From Bolinopsis microptera (lineage: Eukaryota > Ctenophora > Tentaculata > Lobata > Bolinopsidae): a stretch of 60,000 nt of DNA. Below, piece by piece: positions 45,501 to 54,908 of this stretch. The stretch covers positions 7,490,084-7,550,083 of the forward strand of contig NC_087072.1 of NCBI RefSeq assembly GCF_026151205.1, written 5' to 3'. Position 1 is the first letter of the stretch, and every line of letters begins with the position of its first letter. Under the pieces are notes generated by a model. That model made no database searches, had not been told where the DNA came from, and saw only the letters and a program-made list of their open reading frames with translations. Position numbers and translations under genes: made by a program.

Positions 45501-48500
45501 AATATGAAGACCTAAATTCATGGCATAAATGGAGAATTGGCCAATAAAAATTTCCATTTATGCCATAAAACGTATGCCATTTATGCCATTTTATGCCATT
45601 GGTACCCCCCCACTTGTGTACAGGTTGTAAAAGGAATCAGACCATCGTGTACCTGTCTTCTCTGAGTGATTGTCAGAAAACTATCGACATATACTTTTAA
45701 TGACAGTAATCATGCTAATCCATATCGTTACAGGATTCCTATAACCCAATCATAAATGCAAATAACTTCCAAACATCAATACCGACAAAAAAAACTTAAA
45801 CATCAATTTTTTTTCCGGGAATCATCACCCGGAAATTTTCTCCCACCTTTTTCTCCCGCCTTTTTTTAAATTTGACACCGAACTTTACTTCGGTTCGTAT
45901 AAATAATAACTCAACATTGGTTCGATCGTGTTTACACCAAATTTAGCATTGATTCATTCATTTACAAATTAATTTTAACATCGATTTATTTACGAACATT
46001 GTATCAAACATGAATTAATACAGTAGTATTGCAATTTGCAAACGATCCTAATTCTGTAAGTGCTGTAATTTAAAATTGAAACAGAATATTGAATATTGTT
46101 TAATTTTAACATCGATTTATTTACGAACATTGTATCAAACATGAATTAATACAGTAGTATTGCAATTTGCAAACGATCCTAATTCTGTAAGTGCTGTAAT
46201 TTAAAATTGAAACAGAATATTGAATATTGTTTGCCAAAACCATAGCCGAAAGCAATTATACGAATATTTTTTGAATCTGAACCCTTAAGCCCGCGGGGCA
46301 CGATGAAAGCTGTGACAAAATTAAACATCGCTTTTAAAATTTAACATCCCAGAGACCCAAATTGAAACTTTTTTTAAAAAAACACTGTAATAGTATTAAT
46401 CTGTTTATAATAGACTCAGTGGCAGCCGGAGAAACTGAAAAGTGAAAGAACGCAGTACATCTTCGAACCGAAAAGCGACGCCTCTTCAGATATTACGCGC
46501 TTTTTGCTCTGGCTGAGATCAGAGGAATTTGGATCCGATATGATCGGTATCATGTAGGATATCAATATTCAATATGCCATGTTCTCTTATTAAGATTAGA
46601 ACAACACGGTTGCACTCACCTAATTAGGGTTCTCCTGCACTTTATCGCATATTATGTCACAGCCACTAAGTTTATATCCACATTGATATCCTACATACTC
46701 ACATACAGAGCATATTGAATATTGATATCCTACATAACGATTAGATCGGATCCAAATTCCTCTCAGCTAGAGCAGAAATCGCGTACTATTCGCCATCTGT
46801 CAGAGTTCTAGGATGAATTCAGGGTTTTCAAGCTACACAATAATTTTACAAAATCTTGGTATAAATTGACAGCTTGTGCTGTCAGTTATCAACTTAAGGG
46901 GGGGGGGTTCACCCTGATTTTTTTGGGGTTGGGGTCCCGGACCCCAACCGCCAAACGGTGCCCGCGGGGCAGCCACGCCCATATTTGGTCCAAATTAGGT
47001 CCAATTTAGCCAAATACCCTGAACAGGCCCAAAACAGGCCAAAAACCATATAACCATACGCCCGGCAAATTTCAGAATTTGGCCGCCAAATTTGTTTGAA
47101 GGCCTAACTCAAAATTCTATATTAAAACTTAAGGTCGAAATGCGATTCTACGTTGATTCTGAAAATTTCATGTAAAAATATTAAAACCCTATTGAGATTT
47201 GAGTTCTATTGTTTTGAGCCAAAATAAGTTTTGCAAATATCGCGAACTGAGATATGGACGATTTTGTTCATTTTTTGTGATTATTTGAACACAGAATCCA
47301 CAGTTAGATAGATACTGAGCTGATATTCATAGATAATATGTAGTATAGGCTTACCTTCCATATAAAGTTGGTTTTATTCAAAAAAATATTGATATTTGAC
47401 CAATTTATGGGCCAAAATCGATCAAATTTGGTGCGTATGCCCAAATATGGTTATATGGTTTTTGGCTCATAACTCAATCATTTTTTTGTTTTGGGCATGT
47501 TCAGGGTATTTGGCTAAATTGGGCCTAATTTGGATCAAATATGGGCGTGGCTGCCCCGCGGGCACCGTTTGGCGGTTGGGGTCGGTCAACGGTCCTAGTA
47601 AAAGTATATGACGATGGTTTTTGACAATCGTTCAGACAAGGCACGAAGAGGGTCCGATTTCTATTTTCTGCGCACAAGTACTAACCAAACTCCGAATCCC
47701 AACGCCAGGGTGGTTATATAAAGTTTCTGCCAGGTTCCTTTTATTTGAATCAGAACAGAAATAAGCAGTAGTTCAAGTTGATAGGTAATTTTTCAAGATA
47801 TTTTCGTATATTCTTATAAAATATAACGGGGTTCTAATATTTGCAAAAAAACTTAGTTCTTAGTTAATACCGAATTACCCAGGATCGCATATAGTGACGG
47901 TTAGTATTGGTCCCACCCTGTCGGACGCTCTTAAGAAGTCCCCCATCCTATCTGGGGAGGATATGGGTGGTATGGGCGGCAGTGGGTTCGACTTTATAGA
48001 CGCCAACCAGGACCCCGACCTAGCCCTTGCCCTCAGGTTCGCATTGTTTGGTATTCTCCTACTAATTTTGTCATTGTGCAAATTTTGTCATTGGCAAATT
48101 ATAACTTGATTAGAGATTTATGTATCGACTTACAAAAGATTCGATTTATTGTAAAAGCGTCTCAACTTCTGTCCTGATGTTGTATAATAGAAATTGAATA
48201 CCAATTTGATTTGTTTCCCTCCTCACCATTTCACCCCCCTAAAACTTTAAAATGCCAGAAATTCTAACAGATAGTTACTAGGGATCGTTCAAATGTTACA
48301 TGATAAGGATTAAGGCCAAGGATTGTAAATTATGTTGCTACATGGACAATTTCTATGCGTAAAAGGGTTTACGGACGGGGACGGTTGCAAGCTGGCAAAC
48401 ATTACGTAACATGTGAAGGATCCCTTATATTAACGATGTGTCACAAAACACAGTTGAGATTATTTCTTTCTCCCACAGAGTATCACTGGAGGAACAGAGA

Positions 48501-51500
48501 CAGAGACAAGAAGAGGAGAACAAGGGAGGTGCTGGAGACGCCCCTGTCTCTGCTAGTCTCAGCGATAACGTCGATTTGTCTCAACTCTCGGAGGAGGAGC
48601 AGATTGCACTTGCCATGCAGATGAGCTTAGCGGTGGGTTCCACTAACTTCCCCAAAATAATCACGTGACCCAAATCGGAATTCGTGATATTTTGATAACA
48701 TGGCTAAAAGATTGAAATTTAAATTAAACAACGAGACTCTCTATTTCTCATATTGTATACTTCTACCAATTTTTGAGTCTAAAAGAGTCCGCGACTCAAG
48801 CTTGATCGGTTTCAGGGTGTAGAGGATGACATGCCGAAAGCGGAAGAAACTAGCTCCTCAACTGCCACTGCGGCTGATGCTGATGATGATTTGGGTGATC
48901 CTGACGTTCTGGCTGATGTGATGGCAGATCCTGAGTTCCTCCAACAGGTGACATTTTGTGATCTCAATTGTTATTTTTCATGCAATTTCATACTTAATTA
49001 TAATAATTACCACGACGATAAAGTTTAAAGTTGGGACATTTAAATTAAAATGTTTCATAATGGTTCGTATTTCATAACAACAACAATAACGTGAGTAATG
49101 CCATTGTCTTAATAATTATAATAATAAATATAATCATGGATACAGAGTTGTCTCTTAGTGAAAACTACGAAAATAATTTAAACTTGGATGTGGCTAAACA
49201 CTTTTATAATTCAGTTTGCTTTACTCTGTGTTGCGCAATATAGATAGTGTAAACCATCTCTCTGCAGTCTCTGTAGTTCTTTATCTTACATTTTGCAACT
49301 TCATCGCTGTTTCTCAAACCAACTTATTCATTCTCTATTGGTTCGCATCAACCAAGATCCTCTTAAATTTAAACCTGCTGCTTTTGAACAGTTATCTCAT
49401 CAGCATTATCGCCTCTTAGGGGACCTGGCTCGTCCCGACTTAGGAGAACCCGGAGAGCCTGGCGCTGCCATCGCACTCAACGGCATCTCCGGAGCCGCTG
49501 CATCGAACAGAATGTTCCGGAACTCAGCATGACTGATCTTCCCGTCTGCATTATCATCAGTTATTGAAAATATCATCTCCACGTCTTCATCAGAAGCGTT
49601 GATCCCAAAATGAACTAACGCGTCAACTATCTCAACCTTGCTGAGGAAACCGTCGTGGTTCTTGTCAAATAGCTTGAAGGCTTTGTTGATCTCTATCTCC
49701 TGCCCGATCCTGGGATCTAGCCTGGAGATGAGCTTGAGGAACTCGTCAAAATCAAGATTACAGTCCCCGTCCGTATCGTACTCCCAGATCATCTCCCGGA
49801 CTGTTTCCTTGGGCAGGTACACGTTCATCTTGGTCAGAGCATATTGGAACTCCTGCGCTGTGATGTTCCCGCTGTCGTCGTCGTCGAAGGTTTTGAAGAT
49901 GTTCCGCAGTTCCTCGACTTTTTCTTTTGATATGTTGTCTATGTCTTCCATCTAGAACATACACGTAATCCTACGATGAGAAAAAGTTTTAATGTATGTT
50001 GTTACGTCAACGGTTTATAAGATTAAATCAGTTACATTTTATCTGTAAACTTAATTATAATTTAGTGTAGAAAAAAACGGAATTCATTTTAACTGAACAA
50101 CAAACCTAAGTCAAATTTACAATAACACAATGTGTGTCCTAGCGCACAAAAACAGCTTAAGCAGTAAATAATGGCTACGTTACGGTTGAGTGACATTAGA
50201 TACTTAAATAGATATTTAAATACCTCAGGAGCTCAAGGATGTACGGACAATTCCGACAAAATTCAGCAAAACCTTTAAATATGCGAACGATGCCTACCAT
50301 TTCCAATCCTTATTGCAAGGCTATCTTTTAATACAGATTACAGACCATTTACAGACCCATTTTGAAACGTGACGCAAACTAATAAATGGAAAACATGATC
50401 TTCTGATTCCTTATTATATCGGTATGTGGAGTTACTGCAGAAATTTGGTTAATTTTGTTGGGTTAACGTTATCTGGTAATCTGGATAATGGGTACTATGA
50501 CTCATTCCTGAGAAAATGACCGCACACTTAATGGCACATGGTCACAGTAGTGTGTTCACATTCTGCGTAAGCATAACCGCGTAAGTACCGCTTTCATTAA
50601 CACACTGCTAACGTAAGAACTTTGCAGAGAGGTCGCGCCTTAAATCTCAGCTTTAGGCCGATTTCATGGTAGGATATACGATTAAGTGATTTGTTGTGGT
50701 CTCAGGTTTTCTAATAATTTTTGTACGCAGTGAACGGTTGGCTGCTACACTCTGCAACTCTGCAAGGTACCTACACTTCGTGAAATAGGTTAATATGGAT
50801 ATCTGGTGAGTTATCTAGTTTGGGTTATCTGGGATACATACCAAGCGTAAAACAACGTTAAGCTTGCATTACTTTATCCTAATACGTGCATTCCACACAA
50901 GCTGTAAGAAACCAGGGGATACAGAAAAGGCAAGATAATCTAAGCAACAAACTCCAACAGGTTTACTAAAATAATTGCAACCCTCCAGGCTTGACCAACT
51001 GTGACTGTACAGCACCCAAAAAATCATCATAATTTTATGGTATAATCAAATCATAAATGCAAGCCTGCAATAAAAGTGTTTCCTGAAGCGACTTCCATTA
51101 TTTCCGACTGAAAAAAAATATTGGCTCCATTTTAATTGTCATTTGTCATTGGTAACAAAAATGTTGAATAAATATAATAATATAATTGAAATTTAAGTAT
51201 GGACTAAGGACTTATCATAATATTATAGGGAACTCAAATTAATTACTCCCAAACGGAATAAATATATCAATTTTATAGTTACACGAATGCCAAGTTTAAA
51301 GTTACTACGGATGCCAGAATTCATGATGCATGAATGAATAAATGAATAAGATAAGGTAAATCTGATTTTAACCCAAAGTTTGATATGATTAAACTTAAAT
51401 ATAAATTACTAGTGTCTACTGTCTGTAAACATAGCCAGTGTACCCTGGCTCCATAATATGAAGGACTTGTTTTAATTCTAGATGAAAAGCTCGAATAGAC

Positions 51501-54500
51501 TGAAAGGCTTTAGATAATACCCAATATCTTATCATCCGGACACTGGCACTGGCAGAGGCAATAAAGCCTGGAAATAGACGGCAGTAAAGCTGCAGTGATG
51601 TGCTGCATTAGTACCCGTGATACGAGTCCAGGTTCCTGATCACGTGACCGGGAAACCAACTCATTATGCAGACTGCTCGGATCCTGCTTTATTCACCGTT
51701 TATTGCACTGTTGTGGTATTTAATTTAATTACCACCGCACTGCCGTGCTCAGCACTGCATTAGTTAATTAACATATTAGATCAGGTAAGGTCTAGACTCT
51801 AGAGGTATGGTCTGCTGACCGGAAGACGATTAGTACCGCTAGACAATTTTACTGCGCGGTAGATCTCTTTTATTCGAGTCAGGGACTTGACGTATTAATT
51901 GACGTCCCCTAAACTTCTGTGATCATGTCTTTGATAGTGTACGACGTACGTCAGTGATGCCTACTAAGTACTAATATTCAATCACTCATGTTACAGAAAC
52001 AACTTAAGTGGACTTTAAACACTAATGATGACTTGGGAAAATTTAGTCACCATAGCTTGTCGTACGTGCATGAAAATTAAGACAACTTGATTGCAAGAAT
52101 GGTAGAAACCGTATAATAAAATACTACTCAGATGCTTAGTAGATGAAAAGCAGAAAGGAAATGCTCTCTTTCTATGTTTAAAGAGCATGTCTTACTAAGT
52201 CTAAAGGAATCCTTTGTAAGAATTTTGTTGCAGGAAAAATTTCCCAGGGATCCCTAAATCCAGACGAACTGTGAGTCAGAAAATTGCTAAACCTCCATAT
52301 TTGAGCTGGGATTGCGCAGAAACCGAAGTCAACCCGGAGATTACAGACAAATTTGAGTTAGCAAAATGATTAAATGGCATTTACGGGAATAATCAGAAAA
52401 TTTGGTTCCCTAACCCGGTAACTCGGTTGGTTAAGCATGTTAATAACCCTTCAGATTAAACACACGACACTGTGACCGGGCAAGTAACTCAGGCTCATTG
52501 TCCTCAATGTCCTCATTGTCCTCAATGTCCTCATTGTCCTGCAGCAATGAAGAGCAGGTCATGCTTTAAGAGGCCTGGTTATACAATACCCTCTACCGAT
52601 CATGCTATCATCACATTAACCATCACTGAATCATCCCGGGTGGAATGTGTCCTGGTTTCCTGGTGCTCAATGTGATATAACACAAGGGGGCATGAGGTGG
52701 ACAAGTATTGTTGCATTGTGATGTAGGTTTAGTATTGTAAACTGCGAGCTGCCTGACTAATCTGCTGATACGATCACTGTGATGTCATATAACTGAGTGC
52801 ACTGACGTTTCATAGCTCTGCACTAATTTGCTGTCAAATGGAAAGAGATTGATTATCAGGGAACTATGAGTCTTTGACCACCTGCCAAACAGTTATTAAA
52901 GATAGGTAACTAATATCAGGAGCATGTACCAGGCACGGCATGATAATTGAAGCCGCCCGGTTCAGCAGTGATTTTATATAGCTGTAGCCGGAAATCGAAC
53001 AAGGAGAACTGTGTTCAGTGTTATTATAAACTGCACACCAGTTATAGGAGCCACTTGGGTAGTGGGTACGGTGAACACTGCGCTAACTTAGATGTAGACC
53101 ACACATTTTTACAACAAAACCGCCGATCCTGAGGCAGAACCCTTATTCCTTGTCAGAGTCGGAGATATTTAGGGGCTTTCTTGCCCGTGGGGCGCGGTCG
53201 GTTATTGAACAGTGAACTGATGCCAGAAATGCTTTCACTTCTAATTTTGGACATCATAATCTTACTAAAATACTTGTTGTATGATGTAATAAAATTATTC
53301 AATTATTTAGGGAAAAAAAGAAAGAAAAATCACTAGAATTACAAATTCAGTTGAAACAGTTATCAGATAAGATTCCATCAACAAAACTTGACTTGGACAG
53401 CAGAATTACTGGTCTCTAATTTAGACCTGGCTTCACAAATTGAGATCCACTGTTAACAAAAGCGCCAATTATACCCAGCTCCTGTGTACATCCGCTCAAT
53501 TTCAGTTCTAGTTACACTCCGATAGTCTCTGGTAACTTCATTCCCAGATCCAATTTCACGACTAACAATGGCCGCGCTAACAAGATCCAGATAGCAAACG
53601 TTCGAAACCAAAGCACAAGGATTCCTCAAGGAATTAGGAAAGCCTCTATACAGTAAACTCAAATTATTGATAACGGTATTTAGAGGGCGGTGGCACAAGT
53701 TTTGTTGACGTGTGAAATGTAACATCAATCCTGAGACTTGATTGGTCGATACTGCAAGCAGATTCGTTTATCGATGTCACCATGTCACAAACCAGTGCCA
53801 CCTCCATATTATCCGCATCATCATTACTTCACAATTAAAAGCCTCCTTAACAAAAATCCGCTCAGGACTACACGAAACGTTTAAACTTTTATAAACTTAT
53901 ACAAATCTAGAACTCGTAGATTGCCTAAATTTCCTGAATACTGAAGCCAAATAGGGGTTATCTATTGGTAACTTTTAAAATATGCAGCACAGGTACACAT
54001 AACTTCCAGTCATGAAATAAGGATAAAGACCTGTTATTAGAGTGTACAGGATAACGAGGAGCATGACACGGATCTGTTGGAGATTACCACTCGTTATATA
54101 ATGGGAACTTAATAAGGCGTCATGAGCCCAGACTTCACCTTATTTGTTTACTTTTTGCGGCATGCACTCTGCACATAACATACTATTACCATGTTTATGA
54201 CATCAACAAGACCGGTTTGGATTGTCTCCTATCAGATGATTGGGAAAGATTTCGGGTCACCACTTCATGACCTTTTTGAAATTTAAAATCGGAAATCTCT
54301 ATTATTTTTTCCTGTCCCTTTAGATTTTACCTGTCAATCTAACCAGTGTATACGTCATCAAGAATGTTGATTGTACTACCGGTTTTCTAAGTGATTTTCT
54401 AATTTTTACAGCTCTAAAAAATTACTTTACTTTAATTCATTAAAAATAACCCCCACTATTCCAGGTTCTAACGGACCTACCGGGCGTGGATCCAAGTAGC

Positions 54501-54617
54501 GAGGCAGTAAAAAGTGTGATGGGTAACATACAGAAAGGTAACAAGAACAAGAAGGAGGACGATGATGACGATGAGCCTGGGGAGAGTGCCGCCAAGAAAC
54601 CCAGAAAAGACAACTGA
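33531..54617 (+). CDS. PSMD4: PSMD4/Rpn10, 26S proteasome ubiquitin receptor, spread over 21 kb
   Basis: Eight exons join in phase: 33531-33620, 33872-33988, 34191-34279, 44936-45135, 47883-48036, 48479-48632, 48816-48947 and 54465-54617, giving 362 residues (human 377). Residues 1-190 form the VWA domain ([63 protein letters not shown]). [12 protein letters not shown] follows, then one ubiquitin-interacting motif, [16 protein letters not shown] (about 251-268), [17 protein letters not shown] and a KKED-rich acidic/basic tail. Rpn10 docks at the proteasome lid-base interface and captures polyubiquitin. Only the first of the two mammalian UIMs is obvious; the second appears degenerate or missing. 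Introns 3 (10.7 kb) and 7 (5.5 kb) contain whole genes; intron 4 is full of MITE DNA. Confidence 0.95.
33621..33752 (+). repeat. 17-base minisatellite starting exactly at PSMD4 intron-1 donor
   Basis: Seven perfect units of gttcgtgttaaccacgt plus a partial eighth. The first unit begins at base 1 of the intron, so its GT is the splice donor. Each junction creates CACGTG, the E-box core, giving a ladder of seven E-boxes spaced 17 bases apart. Confidence 0.95.
34561..37640 (-). CDS. MAN2B1: Lysosomal alpha-mannosidase (GH38), nested antisense in PSMD4 intron 3
   Basis: Two exons on the minus strand: 37640-37567 (signal peptide [17 protein letters not shown] plus TCNNSDE) and 37399-34561, joined in phase to about 970 residues (human MAN2B1 1011). 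Catalytic features: the zinc-binding [20 protein letters not shown], nucleophile Asp in [25 protein letters not shown], and [18 protein letters not shown] with zinc His residues. The usual Trp after DVG is Lys here. The enzyme removes alpha-linked mannose from N-glycans in lysosomes. There are many NxS/T sites. The ATG sits directly after an acceptor (CCTAAAAG). The gene lies wholly between PSMD4 exons 3 and 4 on the opposite strand. Confidence 0.93.
37650..40660. other. PSMD4 intron 3 between mannosidase and VWD genes
   Basis: About 3 kb with no supported gene. The only structure I see is the pair of diverged repeats listed separately. The space must hold the mannosidase promoter (pointing left) and the VWD gene promoter (pointing right), so the two genes are divergent. 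Confidence 0.45.
38205..39335 (+). repeat. Diverged tandem duplication (about 400-base units, 705 apart)
   Basis: The segment from 38207 (gctgtttcaaaagtagataa ... tggaattgtgagaactttgt) matches that from 38912 (ggtgtttcaaaagtaaataa ... tggaattgtgagaactttgt). Further in, aaacttgctccaaagt at 38499 matches 39208 with similar downstream words. The units have diverged by substitutions and small indels. No coding frame. Confidence 0.7.
40686..42362 (+). CDS. Secreted Ig-VWD-C8 protein, nested in PSMD4 intron 3
   Basis: Single exon, 558 residues. Signal peptide [17 protein letters not shown] at the start; an acidic, Thr-rich linker; an Ig-like domain at about 75-195 ([11 protein letters not shown] ... 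[11 protein letters not shown]); a von Willebrand factor D domain at about 235-390 with the classic [14 protein letters not shown] start, CDYVLSL and the [13 protein letters not shown] calcium-type end; and a C8 region at about 425-475 ([37 protein letters not shown]). It is therefore an extracellular Cys-rich matrix or coat protein. No orthologue is named; Ig plus VWD combinations occur in cnidarian matrix and skeletal proteins. The ATG is 22 bases after an acceptor (GCAATTTTAG). It is on the same strand as its host gene. Confidence 0.9.
   Translation: MRLLPIVSTLLLILAVVRGFNEVEREETSNDFDSIDLPDLPTTGPADFTSSTTPEGPGEIGIFDPLPYPVIESYPQSLQLNVGDMAEFECKASDHADHMPNWPKHELFIEMFYEDDPKRDLTAVEHDWFEDVTKSTKSRPSHPKGRIDITEVAEIYLSKDAVTKEDEGWYRCRACIYKGDPENEACDKNYAKFYLRVKNEPGWQADEAESATTSTPYYQQPGAITFRESPRSSCQVFGDPHVITYDDMVYNMPSTSCDYVLSLDQGAASFFVYGRMRPCGNLVEGNCLESVTVYAKRDAIQLQRGWLVNHRGQKVETMRTSGPIEVGVFEVEFTGTTLEARVLLSEDQNEQDWLKIRWDGFMTLTIEVPQSTKTQGLCGNNNQDPIDDFDLWGQFNDNLILFAESMKVDRNWRCGAGSPAPSMDEVRGLCGDKKYGKAVIRCNKIFAIHSFENCVHDKRPYVDACIYDQCKGINIQNDLYDWMIIPKVDRVLPPGCNAAEAYAMKCSRKSWTKDGEIIAEIDMSEWEADLRTSNSCPSRAVKLDNIPKMGCPQSWMQY
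42363..43640. other. PSMD4 intron 3, no gene seen
   Basis: 3' flank of the VWD gene and the downstream flank of the LINE ORF1-like gene. I see no ORF2, poly(A) tract or other remnant of a LINE here, and no clear repeat. Confidence 0.5.
43641..44558 (-). CDS. LINE ORF1-like coiled-coil/RRM protein, solo and intact
   Basis: 305 residues, uninterrupted. The N-terminal half is helical with a coiled coil (about residues 90-150: [30 protein letters not shown]). The C-terminal half, from [16 protein letters not shown] through [24 protein letters not shown] and [18 protein letters not shown], matches the RRM plus C-terminal domain of L1/CR1-type ORF1 proteins, which coat LINE RNA. No reverse transcriptase frame follows on the minus strand, so this is either a truncated LINE or a captured gene. 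It lies in PSMD4 intron 3, antisense. Confidence 0.75.
   Translation of the reverse strand: MYIMVNKYLENLDNEIALNYSTLKFRSMYAEQILGAQIMLLNDMRQAAGVQKSNVLRKETLNKPQITKATLCDWMETFIDILDILDSYCSPLLFSATKLQDEIDQLKDEKIADQNTVIKLQGQLLEKKSEDLTSVQTTVKSELKAWSSVVKNSCSKALAPKKMKAALKRASEEEDRSQNLVIYGLPEKSEEILEKRVLEVLENIDEKPRIVSCCRMGRTVSDGGPAVKPIKFTLSGSDHVRQVLSKARKLREVEGYDSVYISPDRSAEQRAAFRKLVLEVKQKRELEPQRVHVIRNNKIVSSEKD
44750..44816 (+). repeat. Short tandem duplication
   Basis: gcacatcattaaggcttcta occurs twice, 38 bases apart, in PSMD4 intron 3 just upstream of exon 4. Confidence 0.85.
45284..45611. mobile_element. 328-bp MITE with 8-bp duplication in PSMD4 intron 4
   Basis: Ends GGGGGGGTACCAATGGCATA and its exact complement, flanked by the perfect 8-bp direct repeat ACTTGTGT at 45276-45283 and 45612-45619. 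Inside, the ggagaattggccaataaaaa block occurs as two direct copies, each near atggcataaatg words. No ORF. The 8-bp duplication suggests hAT or another superfamily making 8-bp staggered cuts. Confidence 0.9.
45971..46232 (+). repeat. 131-base tandem duplication, two near-identical copies
   Basis: aattttaacatcgatttatt starts at 45971 and again at 46102, with the whole 131-base unit repeated essentially unchanged, ending gaatattgttt. It is intronic (PSMD4 intron 4) and recent. Confidence 0.93.
46490..46783. repeat. Foldback repeat
   Basis: The left arm (acgcgctttttgctctggct ... gaggaatttggatccgat ... gtaggatatcaatattcaat, 46490-46585) is matched in reverse on the right (about 46700-46783). An extra copy of gtaggatatcaat lies in reverse near 46680-46700. 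Arms of about 90 bases with small indels. No ORF. Confidence 0.75.
46940..47583. mobile_element. Foldback/TIR element with GACCCCAACCGCC ends
   Basis: The outer ends are gaccccaaccgccaaacggt and its exact complement. The inverted arms continue through gcccgcggggcagccacgcc and a diverged part with catataaccat and ccctgaacaggcc words, roughly 130-180 bases each. The core (47090-47390) is non-coding. I find no convincing target-site duplication; a mirrored ggttggggtc just outside the left end complicates the boundary. Confidence 0.75.
48948..49400. other. PSMD4 intron 7, left part
   Basis: AT-rich intron sequence and the 3' flank of the EF-hand gene; nothing further recognised. Confidence 0.45.
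49406..49951 (-). CDS. Four-EF-hand calmodulin/centrin-like protein, nested in PSMD4 intron 7
   Basis: 181 residues, single coding exon, minus strand. Four EF-hand loops with good calcium ligands: residues 23-34 ([12 protein letters not shown]), 59-70 ([12 protein letters not shown]), 96-107 ([12 protein letters not shown]) and 132-143 ([12 protein letters not shown]). Spacing is as in calmodulin, but the sequence is divergent, and a 35-residue tail rich in Ala, Pro, Ser and Arg ([17 protein letters not shown]) is added. It is probably a cytosolic calcium sensor; I cannot assign calmodulin, centrin or troponin C firmly. The ATG directly follows the acceptor TGTATGTTCTAG on the minus strand, indicating an upstream leader exon or trans-splicing. 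It lies wholly inside PSMD4 intron 7, antisense. Confidence 0.88.
   Translation of the reverse strand: MEDIDNISKEKVEELRNIFKTFDDDDSGNITAQEFQYALTKMNVYLPKETVREMIWEYDTDGDCNLDFDEFLKLISRLDPRIGQEIEINKAFKLFDKNHDGFLSKVEIVDALVHFGINASDEDVEMIFSITDDNADGKISHAEFRNILFDAAAPEMPLSAMAAPGSPGSPKSGRARSPKRR
49965..54460. other. PSMD4 intron 7, right part, no gene seen
   Basis: About 4.5 kb with no coding region or RNA gene that I can support. It has a higher density of mixed-composition sequence than the other introns. The only repeat is tcctcaatgtcctcattgtc (about two and a half copies, 52500-52540). It must hold the EF-hand gene's promoter. Confidence 0.45.
52498..52542 (+). repeat. Short tandem repeat (tcctcattg)n
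   Basis: Five units of the 9-base words tcctcaatg / tcctcattg in tandem; non-coding, in PSMD4 intron 7. Confidence 0.85.
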
Positions 54618-54908
54618 TGACGTCATATCACCGTGATGACGTCATTATCTTCTAGAATCTGATGATATGTGTCATCAGAACGAACCTGACTTCAGATTAT
54701 TATCAACGACGGGGACCTGACTATCGGACACAGCGTGTCGAGTCTTGGTTTGGGACGTTTTGAAATTATACTGTTTATTTGATGTTATATAGTGGAAACT
54801 AAGGTGTTTCGATGTAAAAGTTAAATTTAATGGCATAAAATAACTTACTTATAAAAATATCTTTTCCAATTTGTTCAATTTTTAAAAATATGAATAAAAA
54901 AGTGGTGG
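54618..54908. promoter_or_regulatory. Convergent, overlapping 3' ends of PSMD4 and integrin alpha
   Basis: PSMD4 (+) stops at 54617 and the distal integrin exon (-) at 54909. The only AATAAA on + after PSMD4 is at 54893-54898, and a minus-strand AATAAA lies at 54774-54779 (TTTATT on +). If both are used, the two 3' UTRs overlap by about 120 bases or more. Confidence 0.5.

Noticed and set aside
52472-53728. Small ORFs (61-91 codons) in PSMD4 intron 7
   Set aside because: No domains, no acceptor near their starts, and low-complexity content; likely chance.
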